Shown piece after piece: positions 1 to 7,828 of a stretch of DNA of 9,613 bases. Within the stretch, counting starts at the first letter, position 1; each line of letters begins with the position of its first letter. Where the stretch lies: contig SFOB01000090.1 in assembly GCA_004554075.1 (NCBI GenBank), positions 1-9,613 of the forward strand, given 5' to 3'. The position numbers and the translations under genes were made by a program. This DNA comes from Treponema sp. Its GTDB lineage: Bacteria; Spirochaetota; Spirochaetia; Treponematales; Treponemataceae. A model generated the notes under the pieces. That model was given only the letters and a program-made list of their open reading frames with translations. It had not been told where the DNA came from and did no database searches.

Positions 1-3000
1 AGGTCGTGATACTCAAAGTAATCATCTTCCTGTGCCATTGTCCAGGTGAGGACTGCATCCGGTGGACTCACTGTGTACATCACTTTCTTCGAATGGAATG
101 GCTGAACCTTCTTGCTTGAAGTCTCAAATGCAAGACTCTTTCCGGCTTCTACTACAACCGTACATTTTGCAACTTTCTGAGAATCAGGAAGCTGTGCCAT
201 GACAGTTGTCTCTCCGGTATTCATTGGATAGATTGTTACTGTCTGACCAGTACCCATGATGCGGACAATTTCCGAACCGTTTACAGTTTCTGCTGACCAG
301 ATAAGGTCGTAATAGTCACTTGAGCTTTCAGCATTCTCAATGTTTGCCTTGAGCGTTGTACCAGAACTTCCCTTTGTCAAAGTGAGGTAGGTCTTGTTCA
401 AAGTAACAAGCTTTTCAGCGCTTCCAGGAACTACAACGTAGAACTGAAGGTCGCTTGCAGCTTTTTCATGTGAACAGGTAATCAAGGCCTCTCCTGGTTT
501 AATTGCTGTAATGTAAATTGACTGTCCGCTAACAGTTCCGTCACTTGAAATACCAGTTACCTGAACAATGTCGGAATCACTAGTCTTCCATTTAAGATTG
601 TACTGATCACTGTTTGTAATACCGTTTCCTGTTAAGGTAGCGCTCAAGGTCTGACTCTTTCCTTTATTAACAGTGAAAATGGTATTGCTTGAAGTGATGT
701 AGACAGTGTTTACGGCTGCCTCTTTTACATAAACAAGCATTTCACTTTCTGCCTGAACTACGCCCGTACTTGAGGCAACAAGTTTAGCCCTTACTGTTGT
801 AGAACCGGCAGAAACTCCCGTTACCTGAGCAACGGCCTTAGTTCCGCTTATCGAACAGATTTTTTCGTTATCAACCGAGTATTCAACGTGGGTTGTTACG
901 CTGGTTGTAGGAACCTGCATTGTAAGGAAGCTTACAGTTCCTTGAGTTATCGTTGAAGATACCTGTGGGAATGCAAAGTTTGAGTATTCCTGAACGTTTA
1001 CAATAATCTGCTGGTCATATGCTGCCTTTGGATGACTGATTGTGATTGTTGCAGAACCAGTCTGTTTTGGCGTAATTGTACATACGTTTGCAGAATACTG
1101 GAAATCAATTACATCATAGACATCGAGACTCCAGCCAAAATTGTATTTGTCAGTACTTGTTCCGTTTACCAGAGTTGCCGTTATCGACTGGGATGCGGCA
1201 TTCGGTTTTACTGTGAGAATTGAAGAAGGCACGCTGATATAGCATTCGCTTTCTTTTACTTCATCACATACTACAAGAATCTGAGCGGTATATGCTGATT
1301 TTGGATGGCTTACAGTAACGTAAGTCTGACCAGCTCTGAGTGCGCGGATTTTTCCAACTTCATTCTGACCGTAAACAGCACAGACAGAAGAATCGTTTAC
1401 TCCCCATACAAAGCCTGAATAATCATCACTGCTTCCGCCAATTAAGTCTGCGGTAATTGAAGTAAATGTTGAACTTACATTCAAAGTTAGAACTGATGAT
1501 GAAAGCTGAATGTACGGATTAGCAGCAGCTGCAATCGGGTCAACACACTGGGCAATTATCGTAAGTGAATACTGACATGCAGTGTTTGTTACTGTGATTA
1601 AAGCAGTGCCGATTCCGTTTCCAGTAAGAATGGCAGTAGCACCGGCACCTTTTACATCTACAACGGCCGGGTTACTTGAAAGCCATGTATATCCGTCCAA
1701 TACTGCAGACGGTGCATTCTTCACACTTACTGATACTGATTTTGTGTTTCCTTCCCCGACTGCAACCACGTTGGTAGATGTAGTGAGGTAAACATATCCT
1801 GCAAGTTCTTCTGCGCTGTTGCCGACAACAATCAGAACTTTCTTGCTGATTTCTGTCGCGGTGTGAGTAATAGTAACCTGCGCCTGTCCAGAACCTACAG
1901 GTTTAATGTAAGCAATTCCAGTTGGAGTCTGGGCTGTAATTTCTGCAACCGATGAATCATCAATATTGAAAGTGAAGCCGCCAGTTTCTGTTCCTTCGTA
2001 GTTTACAAGAACTGCCTGTAAGCTCTGACTTGCTCCTCCTTTTAAGAAGGTCATAACATCATTTGCAGAAATGTAAACTACCGGGGCAGTTTCAGGAATT
2101 ATGTATTCTGAACCGACACGAACATAGATTTTAAGTGTATTCTGACTGTCTTTGTGATAAACGCTGATTACACTTTCACCTTCTGCTACAGCGGTAAGAG
2201 TTGCACTTGTCCCATTTCCGATTACCGTTGCAACCGAGGTATCAGAACTTGTCCAGGTGATATTCTGGTATTCTGAACTCTTAAGGTTTACAGCTGTCAC
2301 ATTTATCTGTTTTGTCTGGCCGGAAGTTCCCATAGTTACAACGTTCTGATTTGTTGTAAAGTAAATTTCCGGTTCAAGGTTCACTGTTCCCTTAGGATAA
2401 ACCGTAATATTAAAAGTGCAGCTTACATCATCAATAGAAGCGGTGAGGGTAGTGGAACCACTCTTGAGTGCTGTCATCTTACAAGAAAGCGGATTGAAAG
2501 AAGACTTTTCTACGGAAATGATGCTGGAATCTTTTACAGTCCAGTTCAATTTGGAAAAATCATAATTCTCTTCAAATCCTGCAGTGCTTACATAGCAGGA
2601 AGCGGTTGTTCCGTTCTCAATGTTGTAGTAAGTCTTGTCAGAATAAAGAGCCTTCATCGCATTTAAAGTTTCTATATCATCTGCAGTCATTACCAAAAGA
2701 GTCTTGTTTGCATCTGCTTTTGGATGGCTGATTGTGACATACGAAATTGTTGAACCAGTTTCCAGAGGTGGGGCCGAGATGTTTGCAATATTTCCACTTG
2801 TTGCGAGGGTGAGATATTCAGTATCATATTCCCATTTGATGTTGTTTTCATCTCCGCTGACTTTCGAGTTACCCTTAAGCTCAACAGTATATTCCTGACT
2901 GTCTCCGTTCAAAAGTTTCAAAAGTCCGCTTCCAGAAAAATATAATGGTTCTTCAAGAACAGCTTCCTTACTCAAAACTTTTACGAGAATCTCTGTCGGA

Positions 3001-4526
3001 TAGACAATCTTTGGATGTGTGATTGTGATTACTGCAGTTCCTTCACAAAGAGGAGTCATGAAGGCTGAACCATATGAATAAGTTGCTGCTGCAGCACGGG
3101 CTGAAACATGGAATACACTTCCTGTTGCTGTTTCAAGATCGATTACTTTTGCTGAACTTCCGTCTGCGGCCGTGCTTTTTACACTCCACTGGAAGTTTGC
3201 CTCATCCCCGTCTTCACCACCTTTTAAGCTGATGTTGAGAGTCTGACCGTCTGCTCCGACTTTTGTGCGGATGTAGTTCTGGCTTGTCGTTACATAGCAT
3301 GAAGCATCTACTGCGTCTTTAAGCTGTCCGTTTACGATTAAAAGAACTTCCCGGGCATAAGCTGTTTTCTCATGGGAGATAATCAGCTTACAAGAACCGT
3401 TTGCAATTCCTCGCAAAGTAACCTGATTACCTACAGAGTTCACAATTTCTGCAACGTTATAATCATCGAGCATGTACTTAAAGCCGTCGATGTTGTAGGC
3501 ACTTCTTTCCAGGTTCACAAGTTCACTTGTTACTGTCTGTTCTGTGCTTCCTGTCAAAGTTACTACTGTTGAGTCAGGCTGAATGTAAACGTTCTTTACA
3601 ATGCTGATTACACGGCAGAGAATATCCAGAGGATAAACTGCATCCGGGTGAGTAACTCGTAAAGTACATGAACCAGACTGTTTTGGAGAAATTACTGCAT
3701 TGTTTCCGTTTGCACTTAAAGCAACCGGAGTGTCACTTCCTTCATCGTTTATGATTTCCCATTTGAACTGACTGTCGAGGGAAGAATCTTTTCCGTTTAC
3801 AAGAGAAACAGAAATCGATTTATCGCCTTCATCCATATTCATGGTAACGATGTTGTTTGAAGTTGTGATATAGCCGACGTTTGTAGCATCTGCAAAAACA
3901 TAAACACCGATGTAGTAAGGGTAGGTGGCTTTATTATGCGTAATCTTTATTCTTGCATAACCTGAATCTTTGGCACTGATAATACAGTACTGACCGGTCG
4001 GTTGAATTGTAGCTACTGAAGAATTGTCGATTGTCCAGCTATAGCCGTCAATATCCGAAGCATCTCCTCCGTAAAGCGAAACGAATACTTTTTCACTAAC
4101 TCCCGGGGTTGTCTGCAAGATTGAATAATTTGAATAGATATACGGCTCAGTTATGCTTTCATAATTTTCAGCATATCCGTTTACCGTAACCATACAAGAG
4201 GCATCATATCCGCCGTATGAACAGCGTAAATTTGTCTGTCCTTCTGCGAGTCCCTTGATTGTGACTCCCCAGTTAGAGCTGGTATCGCACTCTATAATAG
4301 AAGAATCATAGCTCCAGTTCAGTTTTACATCTTTCTGAACTGAAGAAGGTTTTACAGAAACCGAAACGTATTCCATGGAACCGACTTGAGTTGAAAGCGT
4401 AGTCTTTGCCATGGAAATTGAATTAATTGAAATACCGCTGCTTTCATTATTTTCGAGGCTTGTAAAAAAGCTGCAGGAAGAAAATAAAAGCGCAAGTATT
4501 GCCGAACCAAATATGTGTTTTCTCAT
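1..4526 (-). CDS. Giant Ig-like repeat surface lipoprotein, last visible gene of the T4SS operon (C-terminus off the left edge)
   Basis: I read this frame codon by codon: it is open from the ATG at 4526 to the window edge, at least 1,508 codons with no stop. The start follows AGGAG by 6 nt and lies 14 nt after the trbI stop, so cotranscription is likely. Residues 1-18 form a lipoprotein signal (MRK, hydrophobic core, LFSSC with Cys18). The rest is about 15 degenerate beta-rich repeats of roughly 85-120 residues, each with a central W and many ending in a strand like ITISHPKAAY followed by ILVxV. Variants of H-P/E/N-K/D-A/T occur at 459-470, 1023-1034, 1296-1307, 2715-2726, 3006-3017, 3363-3374, 3639-3650 and 3927-3938. 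The fold resembles bacterial Ig-like (BIG2-type) domains. A surface stalk or adhesin helping mating contact is inference; giant Ig-like proteins tied to conjugation are known on IncHI plasmids. It could instead be cargo unrelated to transfer. Confidence 0.85.
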   Translation of the reverse strand, partial: MRKHIFGSAILALLFSSCSFFTSLENNESSGISINSISMAKTTLSTQVGSMEYVSVSVKPSSVQKDVKLNWSYDSSIIECDTSSNWGVTIKGLAEGQTNLRCSYGGYDASCMVTVNGYAENYESITEPYIYSNYSILQTTPGVSEKVFVSLYGGDASDIDGYSWTIDNSSVATIQPTGQYCIISAKDSGYARIKITHNKATYPYYIGVYVFADATNVGYITTSNNIVTMNMDEGDKSISVSLVNGKDSSLDSQFKWEIINDEGSDTPVALSANGNNAVISPKQSGSCTLRVTHPDAVYPLDILCRVISIVKNVYIQPDSTVVTLTGSTEQTVTSELVNLERSAYNIDGFKYMLDDYNVAEIVNSVGNQVTLRGIANGSCKLIISHEKTAYAREVLLIVNGQLKDAVDASCYVTTSQNYIRTKVGADGQTLNISLKGGEDGDEANFQWSVKSTAADGSSAKVIDLETATGSVFHVSARAAAATYSYGSAFMTPLCEGTAVITITHPKIVYPTEILVKVLSKEAVLEEPLYFSGSGLLKLLNGDSQEYTVELKGNSKVSGDENNIKWEYDTEYLTLATSGNIANISAPPLETGSTISYVTISHPKADANKTLLVMTADDIETLNAMKALYSDKTYYNIENGTTASCYVSTAGFEENYDFSKLNWTVKDSSIISVEKSSFNPLSCKMTALKSGSTTLTASIDDVSCTFNITVYPKGTVNLEPEIYFTTNQNVVTMGTSGQTKQINVTAVNLKSSEYQNITWTSSDTSVATVIGNGTSATLTAVAEGESVISVYHKDSQNTLKIYVRVGSEYIIPETAPVVYISANDVMTFLKGGASQSLQAVLVNYEGTETGGFTFNIDDSSVAEITAQTPTGIAYIKPVGSGQAQVTITHTATEISKKVLIVVGNSAEELAGYVYLTTSTNVVAVGEGNTKSVSVSVKNAPSAVLDGYTWLSSNPAVVDVKGAGATAILTGNGIGTALITVTNTACQYSLTIIAQCVDPIAAAANPYIQLSSSVLTLNVSSTFTSITADLIGGSSDDYSGFVWGVNDSSVCAVYGQNEVGKIRALRAGQTYVTVSHPKSAYTAQILVVCDEVKESECYISVPSSILTVKPNAASQSITATLVNGTSTDKYNFGWSLDVYDVIDFQYSANVCTITPKQTGSATITISHPKAAYDQQIIVNVQEYSNFAFPQVSSTITQGTVSFLTMQVPTTSVTTHVEYSVDNEKICSISGTKAVAQVTGVSAGSTTVRAKLVASSTGVVQAESEMLVYVKEAAVNTVYITSSNTIFTVNKGKSQTLSATLTGNGITNSDQYNLKWKTSDSDIVQVTGISSDGTVSGQSIYITAIKPGEALITCSHEKAASDLQFYVVVPGSAEKLVTLNKTYLTLTKGSSGTTLKANIENAESSSDYYDLIWSAETVNGSEIVRIMGTGQTVTIYPMNTGETTVMAQLPDSQKVAKCTVVVEAGKSLAFETSSKKVQPFHSKKVMYTVSPPDAVLTWTMAQEDDYFEYHD

Positions 4527-4540
4527 GCTGTACTCCTGTG

Positions 4541-5890
4541 TTATCGCGTTCTCACATATTTTTGTGTAGCCTGATTGACTTCTACAGGCGGAAGTTCCAT
4601 AGGAACATTTGTAATCAGTTTGATTTCTGTTCCTTCTTTGATTTTTATTGTTGGTTTTATGTCCAAAGCTCTGTCTACCATTTTGTTGCCAAGTTTGCTG
4701 CTTTCGGCATAAACATCCGTCATAGCGTTCTGCAGATATTCATTTTTCTGACTGTTGATGTCGTTTGTGACTTCAGTCTGAAGAATACTGTAGACCGCAA
4801 CCATTCCAAGTGCCTTGAGCGTTTCAAAAGGATGATTTGAAACCGAACCTTTGTAGCCGCTTGCACCCTGGGCATTAACTCCGTTCATGTTTCCAAGCTG
4901 AACCCGGTAATTGTCCGGGCGGATCAATAGATTCCATGCAACCTGAACCTTGTTCTGACCATAACTTACGGACGAATTGTAAGTTGCCATCAGAAGCGAA
5001 CCTTCCGGAATCAGAAGATAGGAATGGTCCTGGCTTGAATATACATTCTCTGTAACCCGGGCAATTACTACACCCGGATTATCAGTGTTAATTGCAGTAA
5101 CAAGGGCACCGGAAATAATCGTTCCATCCCACAAAGCTGCCTTACTCAAATAACTACCGTTTCCAGTGTTTCCCTTAGACACATTAAAGAAGTTCTCTTT
5201 TTCAGAGCCGGAATTGTATGTTCCGTTTGTACCGCCCGGCATATTTGAACCATAAAGCTGATTCTGAATTGTCTGGGTCTGAGCCATCTGCTGAGCAATA
5301 AATTCTTCCTTTGTCATCCTCTGACCATATGCGTTTGTTCCGTAGTTTCCGCTCATTATCTGACTTACAAGATTCTGTCCCTGCTGTTGACCTGAATAAT
5401 CCAGAGCTGCAAGACCTTCAATCTTTCTTGGGCTTTTTGAATTACGGGTGTCAGGTCTGTCTGATTTATAGGAACCTCCTGTACTTCCAACAGGCGCAAC
5501 CGGAGCCTTTCCAGTTTCCCCCTGAATCGGTAGCTGGAACTCAGCCGGAAGAGTATCGATTACCTCATTCATTTCCTTCTCAGATTTTTCTACTACAGGA
5601 TTGTCTTCTTCGATGTTTGAAGAATAAAAATCCACAGGTGTTTTATCCTTGAATTCGATAACCGTTTTAGTTCCAGCTTTATCAAGTTCTGCTGATTCCT
5701 GCTTCTTTTTCTTTTTTCCGCTCGCACTTACTGCGATAAAGGCAATCAGAAAAATCACCAGCAATCCGATTACAATCAGCCCGATGATGTTTCCAACGTT
5801 CACTTCACGGGCTTCGTTTTCTTCTTCTGGTGGAGGAAGTTCTTCTTCAGCTTCAGTTACTGAATCGATGAGGTTTTCGTCATCAGTCAC
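4541..5890 (-). CDS. trbI: TrbI/VirB10-family T4SS core protein
   Basis: Spans both membranes in the T4SS core complex and links inner-membrane energy use to the outer-membrane pore. From the GTG at 5890 the protein has 449 residues: a short acidic, Pro/Glu-rich cytoplasmic N-terminus, one membrane helix at about 34-56 followed by a Lys run, a long low-complexity periplasmic linker rich in Gln, Asn, Gly and Ser (to about 240), and the conserved C-terminal TrbI beta-barrel domain from about 247. Signature stretches are NTDNPGVVIARVTENVY, YLLIPEGSLLMATY and VSYGQNKVQVAWNLLIRPD, ending with the PTIKIKEGTEIK strand. The GTG is preferred to the TTG at 5956 (471 residues, 74-nt overlap with trbG) because AAGGAGG at 5897-5903 sits 6 nt before it. 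It overlaps the trbG stop by 8 nt, suggesting translational coupling. The family call is firm; only the start is uncertain. Confidence 0.95.
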   Translation of the reverse strand: MTDDENLIDSVTEAEEELPPPEEENEAREVNVGNIIGLIVIGLLVIFLIAFIAVSASGKKKKKQESAELDKAGTKTVIEFKDKTPVDFYSSNIEEDNPVVEKSEKEMNEVIDTLPAEFQLPIQGETGKAPVAPVGSTGGSYKSDRPDTRNSKSPRKIEGLAALDYSGQQQGQNLVSQIMSGNYGTNAYGQRMTKEEFIAQQMAQTQTIQNQLYGSNMPGGTNGTYNSGSEKENFFNVSKGNTGNGSYLSKAALWDGTIISGALVTAINTDNPGVVIARVTENVYSSQDHSYLLIPEGSLLMATYNSSVSYGQNKVQVAWNLLIRPDNYRVQLGNMNGVNAQGASGYKGSVSNHPFETLKALGMVAVYSILQTEVTNDINSQKNEYLQNAMTDVYAESSKLGNKMVDRALDIKPTIKIKEGTEIKLITNVPMELPPVEVNQATQKYVRTR

Positions 5891-6926
5891 TGGTTTCCTC
5901 CTTAAGTTCTTTTGCCTTTGTGACTCTCTTTTCAATCTGGACTTTTTCTTTTCCAAGACGGAGAGTTACTTTGTTTATAAGCCGGGGAATTACAAATACA
6001 TTCTGATGAATGCTGTAATTTACGATTTCATTCTTTTCATTGAAGACTACAGGAAGTTTTTTCTGAAGAACGATGTCCTGTACCTGAATGTAAGTGCACT
6101 GTCCGTCATCATAAATGCGGGTGGGCAGGAACTCAGGCTTTTTGAATCTTGAATATTTGATTGTGTAGTCAAAACTCAGAAGTTCAGGATTTGAAGTACG
6201 GAGAAAATCATTCTCGATTTTGCGGCCATTCTCTGATTCTGTTTTCTTTGCCCAGACATTTTTTTCAAGAGGGTAGGTAAACTTTACCATTGCCATATGA
6301 GTATCTGCAAAAGACTTGAGACGGAAATGATAAACCCTGCGGTCTGTAATAATGATCAGACTTGAGTCCTGTTTAGAGTAGGCCGGTTTTACAAAAAGGT
6401 GCTGGATATCCTGATTAGTTCCAGGTTCTTTTGCAACTCCTGCTGTAAGTTCCCAGACAGAATCATCTTCAGAAAGAAGGGGAGTTCCGATTACAACTTC
6501 TCCAGGCTGAAGCTGAATATCAGTTAAATGATATGGCTGAGCATAAATCTCATAAACAAAGTTTTCGTTAAACTGATAGAAGAAAGTACCACTCTTGTAA
6601 TTCTCTGGTTTCTGAGTTGCCCGTTTCTGACTGTCAGTTACGGCTTCAATTCCAGAAAGCTTTTTGTAATCGTTGTCTGACTTTTTTGCTTCCGGAACAT
6701 AGACCGGGCGGTCAACATATACGACTGTGTTTTCTACATCCTGAACTTTTACTTCTTCCTGAATCAGATAATTGTTTTCGTCAGCCTCATTGAGCTGCTC
6801 CTCTTCTTCAAGACTTGCAGCGGTAGATTCCGGTTTAAAGTCATTGGGATTTCCAAGATTTTGTATGGTCGAACATGCAGCAAAAAGCATTGCCGCAAGA
6901 GGGATAAAGCAAAGTATTTTTTTCAT
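5883..6926 (-). CDS. trbG: TrbG/VirB9-family T4SS outer-membrane core protein with its own lipobox
   Basis: Forms the outer-membrane ring of the T4SS core together with the C-terminus of TrbI. The 347-residue product starts at an ATG 6 nt after AGGAG. Residues 1-18 are a lipoprotein signal (MKKILCF, then LFAAC with Cys18). Residues 30-110 are an acidic, low-complexity linker. The VirB9/TrbG/CagX N-terminal beta domain runs from about 110 to 220 (SVWELTAG, HLFVKPAY, LIIITDRRVYHFRLKS) and the C-terminal domain from about 262 to 335 (LPTRIYDDGQCTYIQV, then NYSIHQNVFVIPRL and VTLRLGKEKV). It lies 17 nt after trbF and overlaps trbI by 8 nt, in the conserved F-G-I order of P-type systems. Family members often depend on a separate VirB7 or TrbH lipoprotein; none lies between trbG and trbI here, so the lipid anchor may be built in (inference). 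Confidence 0.95.
   Translation of the reverse strand: MKKILCFIPLAAMLFAACSTIQNLGNPNDFKPESTAASLEEEEQLNEADENNYLIQEEVKVQDVENTVVYVDRPVYVPEAKKSDNDYKKLSGIEAVTDSQKRATQKPENYKSGTFFYQFNENFVYEIYAQPYHLTDIQLQPGEVVIGTPLLSEDDSVWELTAGVAKEPGTNQDIQHLFVKPAYSKQDSSLIIITDRRVYHFRLKSFADTHMAMVKFTYPLEKNVWAKKTESENGRKIENDFLRTSNPELLSFDYTIKYSRFKKPEFLPTRIYDDGQCTYIQVQDIVLQKKLPVVFNEKNEIVNYSIHQNVFVIPRLINKVTLRLGKEKVQIEKRVTKAKELKEETSD
5897..5903 (-). promoter_or_regulatory. Strong ribosome-binding site that fixes the trbI start
   Basis: AAGGAGG lies inside the last codons of trbG, 6 nt before the GTG at 5890. It is the best Shine-Dalgarno match in the operon, and the TTG at 5956 has no comparable site, so it decides the trbI start. 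Confidence 0.75.
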
Positions 6927-6943
6927 GTTGTTCTCCTAAGATG

Positions 6944-7648
6944 CTATTTTGTGTTGATTGCTTTAGTGTCGATTGGCTTCATGTCAAAAGCGGTGATATA
7001 GATTCCAAGCGGATTGTCTTTAATATCTTCTTCTGAAGGCTGAAGCATTTTTACTGTGATGACAGCTCTATAAGATTCGTTACTCATAAGCTGTCCCGAA
7101 AGCTGGCGGGTTACAATCTGATAATCTACCTGATACGTATCTCCTGAAACTTTCAGCGGTTCTGTCTGGAAAAGAACTTCTTTTGTTCTTGAACCAAAAT
7201 CTTTGAACGGATTATCTTCTTTTACCAGAGTTGAATACTTGGAAGCTGTTGTAGAGGTGAGAAGATGGTAGGTTTTGTTCACGGATTTTTTCATTACGGT
7301 TTTGTCGGTAGAAAGGGTATTCGTTAGATTAACGAACTCTTTTACCTGGGCTTGAACCGCAACTTCTGGAACGCTGAAGTTCTGATAGTTCTTTCTTGAT
7401 ACAGGACCGATGTACTGTGTTTCTCCAAAATCATTCATGGTCACGAGGACAGGAATTGAATCTGGTTGAGCGACAGCATAGATACAGATGCCGATTGAAA
7501 GAAAAAAAGAAAGCACAGCTGCTACGACAACGAATTTTAATATGCGGTTTTCATTGATAATCTGGCCGCAGATAAAATCAAAGTGCTGGAGCTGTGGATT
7601 AAAAGGTGTGTCGTTGGTTCCTTTGGGATAATAATTCTTGGAACTCAA
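6944..7648 (-). CDS. trbF: TrbF/VirB8-family T4SS inner-membrane protein
   Basis: An inner-membrane assembly factor of the T4SS whose periplasmic domain contacts TrbG and TrbI. The 234-residue product, a usual length for the family, has a cytoplasmic N-terminus of about 36 residues, one membrane helix at about 37-60, and a periplasmic NTF2-like VirB8 domain. Recognisable stretches are QPDSIPVLVTMNDFGETQYIG just after the helix, the strand TYQVDYQIVTRQ, and the NPLGIY motif at 212-217, equivalent to the NPxG motif of VirB8. The start is a TTG, chosen because GGGGAG lies 9 nt upstream and the only downstream Met candidates would remove the membrane helix. It is the first gene of the trbF-trbG-trbI-lipoprotein unit and has its own promoter, operator and structured leader upstream, implying controlled translation. 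The family call is firm. Confidence 0.94.
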   Translation of the reverse strand: MSSKNYYPKGTNDTPFNPQLQHFDFICGQIINENRILKFVVVAAVLSFFLSIGICIYAVAQPDSIPVLVTMNDFGETQYIGPVSRKNYQNFSVPEVAVQAQVKEFVNLTNTLSTDKTVMKKSVNKTYHLLTSTTASKYSTLVKEDNPFKDFGSRTKEVLFQTEPLKVSGDTYQVDYQIVTRQLSGQLMSNESYRAVITVKMLQPSEEDIKDNPLGIYITAFDMKPIDTKAINTK

Positions 7649-7654
7649 TATTGC

Positions 7655-7677
7655 GTACTCCCCGGGCAGGCAAGTAC
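7655..7677 (-). promoter_or_regulatory. trbF leader hairpin covering part of the Shine-Dalgarno
   Basis: GUACUU (7677-7672) pairs with GAGUAC (7660-7655), 6 bp including one U-G. The 11-nt loop starts with GCCUGCCC. The 3' arm takes in the GAG of the GGGGAG ribosome-binding site for the TTG start. The 5' arm begins 7 nt after the -10 hexamer, so it is close to the expected mRNA 5' end. Confidence 0.5.
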
Positions 7678-7684
7678 TGTATAC

Positions 7685-7714
7685 AGAATACCGCCAATAG
7701 GCGGATTAAGTCAA
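7685..7714 (-). promoter_or_regulatory. Predicted sigma70-like promoter of the trbF operon
   Basis: The -35 TTGACT (7709-7714) and -10 TATTCT (7685-7690) are 18 bp apart, with the palindromic operator in the spacer. An A/T-rich stretch lies upstream. The predicted transcript begins near 7678, at the start of the leader hairpin. Confidence 0.6.
7689..7706. promoter_or_regulatory. Palindromic operator copy 1, inside the trbF promoter
   Basis: Read on the minus strand it is ATCCGCC-TATT-GGCGGTA, matching the two upstream copies at 14 of 18 positions and keeping the perfect CCGCC/GGCGG arms (7691-7704). It fills the spacer between the -35 and -10 hexamers, a position where a bound protein would be expected to block RNA polymerase or remodel the spacer. 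It is a candidate operator for an unknown regulator. Confidence 0.65.
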
Positions 7715-7755
7715 TAAGTTTCTAATTGTACATTGTAAAATAATATAGTGTAAAT

Positions 7756-7786
7756 AAAAAAAGACGGCTGAATAAATCAAACCGTC
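7756..7786 (-). terminator. Rho-independent terminator of the relaxase gene
   Basis: On the minus strand GACGG (7786-7782) pairs with CCGTC (7767-7763) around a 14-nt interior that can partly pair further, followed at once by seven Ts (7762-7756). It lies 43 nt after the relaxase stop and upstream of the trbF promoter, separating the two minus-strand units. Confidence 0.75.
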
Positions 7787-7828
7787 GCTTTATAACTAAA
7801 CATTGTCTATACAAACTATAAACAAAGT

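Noticed and set aside
4499..4840. Plus-strand frame of 113 codons opposite the 3' end of trbI and the lipoprotein start
   Set aside because: The Cys/Phe-rich translation reflects the complement of coding sequence, and it has no convincing ribosome-binding site.
5954..5956. TTG start for trbI giving 471 residues
   Set aside because: It has no good Shine-Dalgarno and overlaps trbG by 74 nt, while the GTG at 5890 has an ideal site.
5311..6152. Plus-strand open frames opposite trbI and trbG (113 and 167 codons)
   Set aside because: They lie antisense to well-recognised T4SS domains, have low-complexity Ser/Phe-rich translations typical of shadow frames, and match no family I know.
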